Positions 47,305 through 58,540 of a stretch of 64,000 bases of DNA are shown here, piece after piece. The notes under the pieces were generated by a model that had not been told where the DNA came from, ran no database searches, and worked only from the letters and a program-made list of their open reading frames with translations. The stretch spans positions 1,278,321-1,342,320 of the forward strand of contig CM063109.1 in assembly GCA_031841125.1 (NCBI GenBank), written 5' to 3'. How positions within the stretch are numbered: the first letter of the stretch is position 1; every line of letters starts with the position of its first letter. This DNA comes from Acanthococcus lagerstroemiae (lineage: Eukaryota > Arthropoda > Insecta > Hemiptera > Eriococcidae). The translations under genes were made by a program, and so were the position numbers.

Positions 47305-48813
47305 ACCAAAACTAGAGATTCCGTCTGGGCCTAGTGCTTTTTGTTTGGCGAGAATGTTTTTACCGCCCAACATACCCTATCTGGTGTAACCACCTCCTTC
47401 GCCGTTTCCCAATCTGTTCTGCTTTGCATACGGTTGGCTCCTGGCTCCGGCTGTGTGTTTTCTAAGATTCTTGCTCGTGGAAAGTGCGTATCAATGAGGT
47501 GCTCTATTGCCTCTCTCGAGGTGATAGAAAAACCACCTGTCAGAAGTTCGAGCGGCCCCTCTTCCACTCTCCTGTCCTTACTGAGAAGTTCTTGTAGACG
47601 TACCGTCTCCGGTATCTTTTCTATAGATTCGCAGAAACGTTTCCACTCCTCTGTTTTTGCTCGCTTGACTGTTTTTTTATATGCTATTAGGGCCTTATGG
47701 TATAATTCCCAGTAAGCTGACGTATTATTCTTCAGTGCAGCCCTCAGCCTTCTTCGAGTATCTTCCCTACGTTACCCCAACTCTGCTGTCCACCAGATAG
47801 TTTTGCGTAGTTTTATTATCTTAGACTCACAGTTCCTCTCGTAGGCGTCCCTGAGTACACCATCCAGTGTGCTGGTTTGTGCTTTCCAGTCGCCCACGTT
47901 CTGAATCCGTTGCCAGTTGTACCTCGTCAGTTTTTCCAAATCATTTTTGAAGTCTTCCCAGTCAATTTCCATAGAATTCCTGAAAGCTCTTTGTTCCTCC
48001 TTACCCGGTGCGCAAAATCCCGCCAGTTATCCAGGTAACTAAAGGGGAACCGAGGGGAATTGACGGGTTTTTAGGTAATTTGAGGGTGACCGAGGTTTGC
48101 AAATGGGTAACTTTTCCGCGGTTAACTAGAGGGTAACTGATTGCGCATCGGGTAGGTGCCCGAATGTGGTATTAGATGTATTGGTGATCCGATAGAGACG
48201 GTTCGTCCAACACTCTCCATCCCTGGACCCCGGCCCCAAGTTTGGAATCACAGCGTGTTATGTCTATGACTTCTTGCCTTATTACATACTTTTGTGATAA
48301 ACGTTGGTTTGCTTCCCTCATTCAAAACCAGCAGATGCCGTGTCACAAAGTAGTCCACTAGCCCTTTCCCTCTCAGGTTTGTGCCTGTACTCTCTCATAT
48401 AGTATGGTACGAGTTGGCATCGCATCCGACAAGAAGGTCCAGCTTTTCCCTCGCACAGTATTCCACCAGTTCTTTGAGCTCATCACTGGGGAAGGTTCCG
48501 AGAATCTGATCACTATCTTTTTCTTGTTCCCTCCCTCCTCATATTCCAAAATGGCCGCCACAAGGTTCCTTAAGGTAAATTCAGGTATTACTATGCAGCT
48601 CACTTAATACGTAAATATCGCTGCACGTGGTCTTCCTGCATTTTTTGCATAAATGAGGTGTCCCTGTGCCATCTGTATGCCTCTCACTTGTTCCCGATAT
48701 ATCATGGTGTTTGTAACAGGCATACATTTGTTTGCCCCTTTTGCAGCCTCCTGCTCAGTATGTAACAGGCGTCTTTGCATTGGTGCAGATTAATTTGCAA
48801 TACCCTTAACATT
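47305..48813 (-). pseudogene. ORF2 (pol) of R1-like LINE: endonuclease to start of RT
   Basis: ORF2 starts MLRVLQINLHQCKDACYILS, the first conserved block of the APE-type endonuclease of R1-clade elements, at 48813. Further endonuclease blocks are readable in shifting frames: LRNLVAAILEYEEGGNKKKI, a degraded CDAN motif, and EPSLSDHQYI near 48190. After the nested MITE comes MEIDWEDFKNDLEKLTRYNW, then AYERNC and WWTAELG, the usual endonuclease-RT linker. The reading ends in ALGPDGI at the start of the RT. Numerous stops and frameshifts show it is dead. Confidence 0.8.
48004..48152. mobile_element. Palindromic MITE, family A, copy 2, nested in LINE ORF2
   Basis: The ends are cccggtgcgc and its mirror gcgcatcggg, flanked on both sides by TA (48002-48003 and 48153-48154). 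This matches the TA target duplication of Tc1/mariner-type elements. It shares gggtaacttttccgcg with copy 1 at 14799-15053 but has a shorter centre. It separates EPSLSDHQYI from the downstream DWEDF block of the LINE, so it inserted after the LINE. Confidence 0.85.
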
Positions 48814-48851
48814 TCGTGTATACCCTTTCTCTTTTATCCTCAGATTGACAC

Positions 48852-49646
48852 CTTGACATCAGCTAGGTAGTCCAGGAAATAGAGCTTATTGCCTTTTCTC
48901 CTTAGATACTCCACCGACTCCTCTCGTCGATGCCCACCACTAGAAGTGTACTTTCCGGTTCCTCCCTGCAATCAGCAACGTACCAAGACCTAGCAGACAG
49001 TCCCTGATTTTGTTGCTCTAGCCTCTTTAGGAGCACTTGGGCTGTTCGCCTACTCGTAGGCAGCCAGACCGACGCGCTGGTCAACTTCGACAGACCCTCC
49101 CAGGGTGCGACTTTGAGAGTTTCCTCCCCCAGCCGCACTCAAAAAGCGTTCCCGGCTCGTCTGGTCCGCGCATACCACCTGCAGTGTACCTCGATACAGC
49201 GTTATTTGTTTGATGTTCAGTAACGCCATCTCCGGTAGTTCCCAAAGTATCTCGCGAAAAACGCTTTTAGCGCCCTTTGCTTCCTCTGCCATCAGAGTGG
49301 TCTTTGGGTAGCCGTCCCGAAAGATAGCAACCTTATGTCCCTCCTCTGCCGCCGCCGAAGCATAGGTCTTCGTCCTGCTCTTCTTCAGCGGTGCCTTCTC
49401 GGGTCCCGTCGATGGAGTTTCCCGCGGTCTCTTACTTGACAATGGAGTTGCCGTAAAGGCTCCCTTTTCAGGTGAGCTCTCTTTGGTTCCTCCATCGTCC
49501 TCCTGCTGTCTCCGCTTCTCACGTTGGACCTTCCTTTTCTGCGCTTCTGTTCTTCGTTTTCTCTTTTTCTCCATTGTCTTATCGGTGGATCCCTGTTTCC
49601 CTGGTCCACCCGAGAGTGTCCCTGGTTCCCTGGTCTCCGTCTCCAT
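48852..49646 (-). pseudogene. ORF1 of R1-like LINE with DUF4780-like domain
   Basis: An ATG at 49646 (METETREPGTLSGGPGKQGS) starts a frame of 198 codons. It has a very basic, charged linker (about residues 30-110, rich in KKRKRR and KRR), then the folded part: KVAIFRDGYPKTTLMAEEAK, ALLNIKQITLYRGTLQVVCA. A single-base frameshift near 49135 moves the domain to the next frame (APWEGLSKLTSASVWLPTSR, LLKRLEQQNQGLSARSWYVA, LLVVGIDERS). A second shift brings the C-terminus KGNKLYFLDYL to a stop at 48852. The W-L-P and L-x-x-QN-x-GL-x-x-x-W pattern is what I associate with DUF4780 proteins of hemipteran retroelements. This is an RNA-binding-type ORF1, now broken. Confidence 0.7.
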
Positions 49647-49664
49647 GTTATCGCCCAGCGTCAC

Positions 49665-50400
49665 TCACCCATCACTTTTGATAGCCCTTTCGGGGTACTC
49701 TTCACTCTAGCGTCCCTATCGGTCCGGCTTTCGCCAGCCCCAGCAGATTCGCTTTCCTTACTTAACAAAAAAAGAAACAGATTTTGCATATACCCCATAT
49801 AGTTCCCACGAGTCCCAGAAGAAATAGACCGTGGCAGTGCTCCGGATACCACGGCAAGTTTACTTACTGAGAAAGATCAGCCGGTATCTCTCAGGTTCCT
49901 ATTCACGACTGTTCTAACCCTAACCTAACAGCCATGCCATCCCCTGGACATAGGTAATACCAATCTAGGGATTAGGCCCGTAGCTGTACTGAGATACAGG
50001 CTACGGAAAGAAGGGCGTAGGCAACTCTTCGTTTGTCGTGCACGGGTCACCCGACGCTGGTGACGGCCCTCACTGCTACTTACCCGTTTTTAAAAGGGAA
50101 GCATCATCTTTGCCACACGACCACTCCGCCTTTACGTCGTCGGGTCTCTATTTCGCATCCAATGTCGGGTCCCCCGCCTAACGCACAGATTCCGAGCGCG
50201 GGACATGCTTAATTGTCGGGACTGAAAGAAGTTAAGAGATTAGCATCAGGTCCTCGGATGCCTCAAACCCGCACTTGCCAGCTGCAAGCTCTTGAGGGTC
50301 CCTTTTAGTCGCTTTTTATGACAGGCAGGTTTACCGTGGGAGAATTCCATTACCCGTCTCCACACGGGGGAGGACCTCATCCTTGAGGAGCAGCACATGC
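49665..50400 (-). other. Probable 5' untranslated region of the R1-like LINE
   Basis: This stretch is GC-richer than the surroundings and runs straight into ORF1. It contains the word cgctttttatgacaggcagg (50310-50329, plus-strand reading), which I recall from the 5' regions of insect R1-like elements. The true 5' terminus is not visible; composition returns to AT-rich at about 50400-50450. Confidence 0.45.
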
Positions 50401-50781
50401 TTTTGGCTAGTGCCGCTATTTTTGCACTCGTCGGTAATCACTCGCTTAATAACCTAATGACGTAATGTACTATTAGATACCGCAATCAATGAAGATAAAT
50501 TAATGATTCTCTAACAACTAGTGTCCAAGGATTTTTGTTGCCTCGTCCTCAAGTATTGGTACTCGAAGATTTTTAGTTATACTAATATATAAACTAAACA
50601 AGAGGGACTTAGCCACGCCCTTCAATATTGGCTTTTGAGGATTGTTAGTTGTCGCATGTAAGTTGACGAGCAAATATTATAATTACGAGTTTCCTTAAAT
50701 ACTAGGACTTGACAATTTTTTTGTATTAACAATATAATTACCAATTTAATCGATTCATGGGGTCTAAGAGATTGTATGAGG

Positions 50782-50830
50782 TATATAAAAGCAAAGAAAT
50801 ACGCTTGCATCTCATACGAGAGCAACCCTG
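50782..50830 (+). promoter_or_regulatory. Candidate TATA-type core promoter
   Basis: tatataaaa at 50782-50790 in a g-rich/c context (ggtatataaaagc), with a pyrimidine-flanked tctcata word about 30 bp downstream that could act as an initiator. No supported coding region follows within 1 kb, so the role is unproven. Confidence 0.3.
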
Positions 50831-53260
50831 CGTGAGAATTTTTCTATCGTGAAACGTATTTAAAAAAAAAAATTATTTCACTTTTTGGAGGTCTCTAATG
50901 CCAAACGTCACCATATCTTTGCGTACTTTACTTAAATTAGGCCATTTTTCATCTACACCTAAGTACATCTGTCTGATTCCATAACTTATTAATAAGAGGT
51001 ACTTGTTCAATTTTTTGGTTTATACAAGTATTATGGGGTGAGTTATTCAGAATCTGGTCCATTGTTTCTGGTAGCTTGCTTTCCTTTTGTTCGCATGAGT
51101 TTTTCGGCATTCCGTTAATAGGTGTTCGGTGGTGATGAAGGTTTGATGTAGGTCGCCTGGTGGTGATGGTACTTTCTTCATCAGATGTACCTACATAGGT
51201 ATTCGTGGTGGCCGGCATAGCGCTATTTCCTCTTGTCGAGTGATGCGTTTTGGTGGAATCCAGGGTAGTACGAGTATATTAAATAAAATTGGTCATCGCC
51301 AGTGTACATTTAATAATCCGGTTTTATCGAGAAATCGGATAAAAATGAAAGAATTTAGAAGAAAGAAAAAAAAAGATATCCGGCTCTGCTGCAATATGCA
51401 TCAGGATTACGCCACCTCAAAAAGCCTTCGTGTTTCGTGCATAAACTCGAATCTTTCCAAATTTTAACGGTCTAAGTGTTTCATTCTAATCGGTTTCTGT
51501 TGTGGTCGGAACTTGAAGCTTCATCCTCGGAATAGAATGGTTTTATTTCGTGCAAAATTATTATTTTACTTAGAAACGGTAAAAAGCATTTACCGGTACT
51601 TTTCTGGTTTCGACAATAATTCAGATCTACGGTTTGCAAATATAAGCTCTGTGGACTCTTTTCATTTTTTTTTTTTTTTTTTTTTTTCTCACACGTAGAA
51701 CCGTATCTCAGAAATATTTCCCACTGTAATTTGTGGCGTACGATTAAATTACACGGCGTGAACGTAGACTACTCGAGTACATCGACATCGTGTACACTCA
51801 AAATCTTTTTCCATTTTGTCAGAATTATGGTACCGAACATTTGTTACGAAACTTGCTCGTGTGTAAGAAGTTTTCAAAAATACTCTCAGCTTTTGTGAAC
51901 AGTTCTGTAACCTGACAAAGATGGAATTTAAGATGATTCCCCGGTTGAAGTATTTTCAAGATGCGTTAGAGTTATTTTCCCAATGTGGTTATACCTAAAA
52001 ATACACATGTTGGTTAACGAGTTAGAGTGCATGTAGTTTCTATGAGCATATCGAGTATGAAGACTTATGCTATACCTCATCTGTGTATCAATTCGTTGGA
52101 AGTGGTTTCGCTTGACCGCGTTTTTTAGTCTTACTTGGCACACTAAAAAGACTAAAGTACCTACCCGACGAAAAATGATTCGAAGAGCTATTTTTCAATC
52201 ACTACCCGAACTCGTCAGTCTGTTTGCAGAAGCTAATTCCGAAAATACGGGAAGGGGCGGAGGATAAAATAAAAATACAGTCGTCGTTCGAAATACAGAA
52301 CACGCTGTAAATTAAACTTTGTAATTCCGCGATGAAACGAATAGAACCGCATGAAAAGAAAGTCGAATAATTAAAGCAGCGTAGAATCGTTTCCATCGTT
52401 GAATTTGAAATTGAATAGACGGATTACGACCCCAGATTCGAAAAAGAAAACGTTTTGAGGGATTTAACACACTTTGAAATATCGTCGAAGGTGAACGTTA
52501 ATGACATATTAGCGAAATAACCTCCTCCTCTCCACTCAGTTCTTCCTCCTTTCGACTGGTCTCTTCGTGTTCAATTTTATTACGAATTGTTTACAATTTG
52601 ACTTGTATTATTTATTTAAAGTTCTTTGACGGTTTAAATATTATACTCGCGGTATTCTGCGAAGAACTCGAATAGTAACGTATACCATTGGTTTAATTAT
52701 TTGACGAATCTGTTGAATGCAGCTCCTAAGTGTTCGAGGTTTTTGAGGCGACAGATATATACATAGGTAGCATTCGCCGAGTTACGTCCTCGTTTTTCCC
52801 CATGAGGTTCTACCATCGGAATTTATTATGCCCCTAAACGAGATTGTGGCGCGCAGTGTGTAACATGAGACCATTGGGAAGACAGATAAGGAGATCGATA
52901 TAAATTTTATCGAACTACAAAGAGTCGATAATATTTACACAGTAATTAGATTTAAAAACCCGAATATGTACCGATACGTCGAAAACACACACTTAGTAGG
53001 TAAATAAAAATGCCCGGCACAAACTAGTCCAATTAGTCCAAAGATAGTAGCACCTCAGCACCTGGTACTTACTGGAATATGGACGATATTGGTTAGCGGA
53101 AGCTTCCGCTAAAGGATAGGTATATACCGCATTCTACCAAGCACCCTGAGATACAATAATTACCTATATACTCGTAGGTAAGTATTAGCTAGCTACTCGT
53201 ACGAGTAGGTACCTATAGGTTCTTGCCGCTCGATTAGTAAACAGTCTAGCTCTGTCCCGC
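50831..53260. other. Non-genic stretch
   Basis: A poly-T run of about 22 lies at 51665-51687. From 53080 onward the sequence becomes TAGGTA/TACCTA/ACTCGTA-rich. Several 60-90-codon frames lack domain features. Confidence 0.45.
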
Positions 53261-53267
53261 TTACGGA

Positions 53268-53375
53268 TACCGTATTCGGCTATTTGTTAAAAACAGAGAC
53301 TTCTCATTGGTTACGGAGGTATTTAACAGAATACGATATCTGTTATCGGAGACGAGAAAAACTCATTCTTAATGA
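53268..53375 (+). repeat. Dispersed repeat E, copy 2
   Basis: Same-orientation partner of 39488-39605. It shares ataccgtat, gacttctcattggttacgga-like, ggtatttaacagaata, tgttatcggagac and aaaaactcatt. It sits between two TAGGTA-rich patches. Confidence 0.55.
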
Positions 53376-55839
53376 TACTCGTAGGCACGAGTAAATGGAA
53401 ACTATCCGTCAAGAGTTACGCTGTGATACCGTATAATACACGGTGTTGGTTCGCGGACAAGTGTAAAAACTGCACTATTGTATGTATTTGCACTCTTCCG
53501 CTAATGGATACGTAGGTAGTAGGTACATAATATAGGTACTCTATTAGATACCACTGACTCGTGAGTACCTAGCTACCTACTACCTACCACGTAATTGCCT
53601 CTGGTTTATTTGACATGATCGAGCAAAATATGGTCGTAACGGCGGGTAAAAAGAAAAAGTAAAAAATGTCTGAGAATATATTCCATATTCAGTATAACTG
53701 TTATTCTTCCGCGTTTCAGCAAATAACGTTTGGTGTTTGTAAATAATGGTCATTTCAAGTACCTACGAGCATATCTCTGCTGTGTATAAATCTACCAAAA
53801 AGTAGCAATGTGGTAAAACGCAGGCCTAACAAGAAAAGGGAACAGAGAATCCTTCGGCCCGGATTTTTCATCGTCTGATCTTTTCTGGGTCTTCGAGCGC
53901 AAAATCGTCATTTCCGAGGGGAGTCCGAGGAAAATTGTACAATCTTTTTTTTTTTTCATGCTTCCCCTTCCCCACAACCCGACCCGGATTGTGTTATTAG
54001 TCACTACGAATAAGTATAGCAGGTAGTCGGCATTGCAGGAACTTTTTAAGCACTGCGATACTGTTTCGCATTCTAGAATTTTCTGGAAGAGTAGTTATAC
54101 TCGATTTTATAAGTGCTCGAGCAGTGAAAGTTATAAATGTAGGTAATTCAGATTACGTCTCCAATTTCATCCTTCATAGATGCGTTGAATTTATTTAAAT
54201 GGACGCTGTTAAGCAAAAAGCACTCAAGCGACATTTGTTGACAAAATGAGTCATTAGTATCGTTGAAAAGCAAAATTGGGCCCCGATACAAAAATTTGTA
54301 TCCACGTTGAAAAAAGCTTATCAGTAAACGCAATGATCGGAAACAAGCATTATTCATCGGCTTTTATTAAAGTTACGTTTTCTCAAAAAACAAATTTAGT
54401 CGCTTGGGTGCTTCTTACTTAACAGCGTCCAAATATTATACTAACGACATAAATAGGTTTGTATGTGAATCTATTTAAATATGTAGTATTTCAAATAGGT
54501 GAATGATCTACTAAATCGAAGTTTCCAGTTGCGACAAGAGCATTTGGAACATTTACTTGTGACTGTGAGGTGCTCGTGTAATATTAATCAAGCATTTTCT
54601 CGACAAAAAGATTCGAGCATTTTAAGCTATGCCGTAATGATTCTTCGAGTTTTTCTAACCGGTACAGTTTATTTCAACTCTTTCATGAGCACTTATGGTA
54701 ATACAAATTTTGTTGCAGGCTAGGCCGTGAACTGAAGAAGAAAGCGACACCTTTGTTGTATACCCAGGTACTAATGCTATTTGGTATAATTAACAAAGAC
54801 TTCAATCAGCAATTACTGTTCAAAAAAAAAAAAAAAAAAAAAAAAACCTGTCGAGAAAATAACAGCAACAAAGACACTTTCTGAACGCTCAAAAACTATC
54901 CCTAGTAAGTAGTAACTTACGCAAAAAAGGGTACCTAAAACGAAATTTATTTCATCGTAACTATTTTACTCGGAGCAAATATTATAGCTTCAGGCCTGGA
55001 TCCATCAGCCTTGAAATGTTCCATCTACATGGACATTTTATCGACGCTTGCCTTCTTTCTTACGTTTCTTTTTTAATTTTTTTATACGCCACCAACGAAT
55101 CTGCTTCCTAGTCAAGCAGTTACCTATACTTATCTAATACCTATGGTAGGTTAGATACATATATTGAACACTGTAAATGAAAAACAAAACCGTGTACCTA
55201 TAGTTTTAAATTAGCGTGATCGTATAAAAATTGTATCAATGAAATACGTGTATAATAAATTCAGTTTTGTAATTAAGAAAGCGGGTATTATTTTTACTCG
55301 TAGAATAAGTACGTTACTTACTCGATAGTAAGAAAAATCACGGTTAACCGGAGGTCGTTGCCTATAAAGCGGTATATTGTCTAGCCGATCCTTTCGGCGG
55401 CTACTGCAGTCGAGCCGCCCACAGTCAGTGAATCATAAAGAACGCGGTAAGACGGTAGGTAGGGCTAATCAACACGCGCCGCCGTGCAGCTGGTATCTTT
55501 TATATATTATATTATGTATATATATTTTTTTCAAGTTTACCCCGGGGGATGAAGGCCCAGGGGAGTTAATAACAAATAATATTTTACGAGTATTGTAATA
55601 TGTACACAAAATGATTAGGTGTCCCCAGGACACCAACCACTTACCCAGAGTTTCTGGCTTGTCACACCATCAGGGACACCACAATATTACACATATGAAA
55701 ATTACAATATGTACCTATTTAATGAATCAACACTCCAGTGAGCAAACATTTGGTACTCAACAGTTTTGACAGTTTCAAGTAACCCGACTGTCAGTTGTTC
55801 AGTGTGTTGGTCGTTTTGATTGACCCACAAACCCACCCA
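53376..55839. other. Non-genic stretch
   Basis: A TAGGTA-rich patch lies at 53510-53600 and a 25-base poly-A run at 54822-54846. No gene, TIR pair or RNA gene was recognised. Confidence 0.45.
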
Positions 55840-56166
55840 TTAGTAACTGAATAGTATCGCGAGTATCCTCAGGTGCTTCATCATATCTTGGTTCACCCTG
55901 AAGCTTGAGGCAACGTTTTGAATTTGTATCTTCTCAGTGTGAACCTTCATACTCTCGATTGTCTTGCGTGCATTCGCTTCCTTTTTTTCTGCGTTTCGTA
56001 CTTATTTTTTCATATCTGTATAGTGTATATAGTTCTTCACACAGTTGATGCCTCAGGATCACAACCGTTACGGTCTCAGTTTCCTGACTCCCTGTAACCT
56101 TCTTCTTATTCAGCTTTGATGTGATTATGGCTTTTTCCTTTGTGACCTCAGATAGTATCGTGAGGT
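55840..56166 (-). pseudogene. Possible decayed coding remnant
   Basis: On the minus strand a frame from 56166 reads LTILSEVTKEKAIITSKLNK, then TVTVVILRHQLCEELYTLYR. With one frameshift near 55980 it continues NARKTIESMKVHTEKIQIQN and SFRVNQDMMKHLRILAILF to a TAA at 55840. The mix of amphipathic helix-like stretches looks more protein-like than random AT-rich DNA. No start codon, domain or family is recognised. It could be a retroelement gag-type remnant or chance. Confidence 0.2.
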
Positions 56167-58187
56167 GAGTAAAATATCCGATGGTCCTCGGTCGTGAGTA
56201 GCTTGGTAGATTTGCTTGTTGTAGAAAATATCGAAAAGTCGGTGGAGGGGCAACGGTAGCTTGCCCCCAGCCCCCTTGCGTGGGAATCTTACAAAGGGAA
56301 GCGTTTACAAAATCAGTTTTCCTAACGCAGGCAGCTGAAGTGATATTTTTTCTAATTTTTCGTTTCTATCAGAAACTGGTGGACGGGGAGGGGGGCAAAA
56401 TAATACAAAATGAAGTTTTCACGTCGAATATTTAAATTTCCGGGTTACTTTTTTCACGTTGGATGGTATTTTGATTCTCGAAAAAAGAAACTAGTGAACC
56501 TAGGGGAGAAAGAAGAGTTCAATATTGAACCAGTTAAAAGACGACCATTAAATAAGAGGCTGTCAGAGTCACTGGTTTCGTTGTTATCTCACTTTTACGC
56601 TTGACTGAAAATTAATGGGCTTGGGGAAAAGGACAAATGTCAGAACAGGACAAAATACAATGTTCAGTATTTCATATCAACTTTCTTTGTAGCGAAGTGA
56701 GCCATTAGCTTTTCGACATACATTTATATTTCACGGTGGCTCACGTTCGGTTAATAAGCGACAAAATGTTCTCTTCTTCGCTTTAATTGATTCTGTTGGT
56801 TCATTTTTATCCAATGTGGTGTTTGAAATATCCCTCGTCGCCGTGGCATTGTCTCTAATAGGATAAACAACCTATCTTACACTTTTCTATTAGTCTACTT
56901 ACACTCCCTCCCCCTAATTAGTTAATTATATTGACTAATAAATTAATTAATTAAGTAGATAGATGAATAGATAGATAAATAAATAAATAAATACCCGTAA
57001 AAATACGAATACTAAGTGTTTATGCAAGTTTATTCTTAAATCTGTTTTACACCGGATCACTGCTGCAACTCCTCTTCCTCCGTACTCCTCAAAAATTTAA
57101 CGCGCCACCAATTCTCATTTTATTTCTTCTCTCCCTCCGCCTTCTTTTTTTCCGTTCAAGGGAAGTGAGCGATCATCGCTGGAACGATATAGGTTAACGA
57201 AAAAATTTAATCTAGCTTAAATAATGAGGATCTTCGGTAATTCGGAAAACAGTAATTGAAAATATTAGTAAGGGTTATAGGAAAAGGAAAAAAAAAAATG
57301 GGGCTGTTAAATTGTAGACTGATCTTGAAGCGAAGGGTTATAATCCAGTTGCTCCATTGTATACGTTGGTGCTATTCTGCCACATATGTATAGTTGTATA
57401 CGATAACGAAAGATACGAGGAGTAGGTACGAGTTAGTAGATGTTTCTTATTTATAAACTGTTGATTGTCATTTTTGAAACCACGAGGGAGTGTTCGTTAT
57501 TAGTGACCAGTTCTTGCTTACCTAATCCTTTCGTTCAAGCGGATGAAATATAAATTTAAAAAAGTCGATAGCTGTTGTAATACCAATAGTTACAGGCTGA
57601 TTGCTCGCGAATGAGAGAATAATTTGTTTTTAATACCATTCCAGGAAGCACAAAAACTTTTGTGATCCTCGCTGTATTTCCACTTCTTGTATTCGAGTAT
57701 TTGCAAGCTATCCCATTTTTCCATTATTCTTTCCGTCCAGTTTAATTAAAATTACCTATCTAATAAAATGTTTTAAACAATTTTATCGTCGCTAATTCTT
57801 CATAATTTACGCATTTTTATTGACGAGGCGCGACATGATTGAACAGAGAACCTCTAGCGTATCATGGTAGATTGATTTAGAATTCGTTCATCGACATAGC
57901 TCCAAAAGTGTGATAAAAGAAGTACCAGTAATTTTTGAGCAGAAGAAAGGAGGGCGTCTGGCTCTGCGAAATATGGGAGGCAAAACTAGGTATTCGTAAA
58001 CGAGCGAATACCTATACCTTCCTAAATTTCGACAAAATTTACCGGGAAAGTTAAATTTTGAGTGTCAAGAGGAAGGCGGGCGCATCAAGTTACTGTTCTC
58101 AATTTGCCCCTTTCCCGCTACGTCTCTGAAATTTCATGGGTAACACTGTGCAACACTATTTTGTTTAATAGGCAATTTTTATCCTTC
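56167..58187. other. Non-genic stretch
   Basis: A degenerate TAGA/TAAA tetranucleotide repeat lies at 56953-56993. A 64-codon frame at 56410-56604 begins with a real ATG (MKFSRRIFKFPGYFFHVGWY) but shows no domain. No other feature is supported. Confidence 0.45.
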
Positions 58188-58400
58188 ATCACATCAGAAT
58201 TCTGAGATTTGAACGTATTCTAAATTCGTAGAATTCCTTTCACAATTTTCTTTTTGCACTTGTTCAAGCAGTAACGCCGTTCTGATTCCATGATAAACCC
58301 CTCAACCAGTGTGACCACCATGAGGTCACGAGTTCTTCTTTCAAAAAAGATACGTTAATTCCAGACTATTCCAGATGATCACAAAAACTGCACGTGTTGG
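58188..58400 (+). repeat. Dispersed repeat F, copy 1
   Basis: Closely matches 63175-63452 in the same orientation, from atcacatcagaattctgaga to cacgtgttgg. The most conserved block is cttctttcaaaaaagatacg followed by ttaattccagact. Copy 2 carries an extra segment of about 70 bp in the middle. No TIRs were seen. Confidence 0.8.
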
Positions 58401-58494
58401 AGATAAAGGAACAGAAGTACCTGTATTGTTTTCAACGTTGAAAAATACCCTAAAATTATTTCTTCAAATACGTAATACATACAAGATTTTATAA

Positions 58495-58500
<6 letters not shown>

Positions 58501-58530
<30 letters not shown>
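58501..58530. repeat. (TTA)10 microsatellite
   Basis: Ten uninterrupted trinucleotide units. Confidence 0.95.
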
Positions 58531-58531
<1 letters not shown>

Positions 58532-58540
58532 CATCAATAA

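Larger units (their letters stand above)
47305..50400 (-). mobile_element. R1-like LINE, 5' portion (minus strand), 3' part missing
   Basis: Reading from 50400 downward there is a GC-richer 5' untranslated region, an ORF1 with a DUF4780-like domain, an ORF2 endonuclease and linker, and the very start of the reverse transcriptase, where it stops at about 47305. Ordinary LINE insertions lose the 5' end; here the 5' end is kept and the 3' end lost. That implies a later deletion or rearrangement rather than abortive reverse transcription. It is interrupted by a family A MITE (48004-48152). Confidence 0.8.

Noticed and set aside
49472..49802. Several plus-strand frames over the LINE ORF1
   Set aside because: They are antisense shadows of the basic, GC-rich ORF1 on the minus strand.
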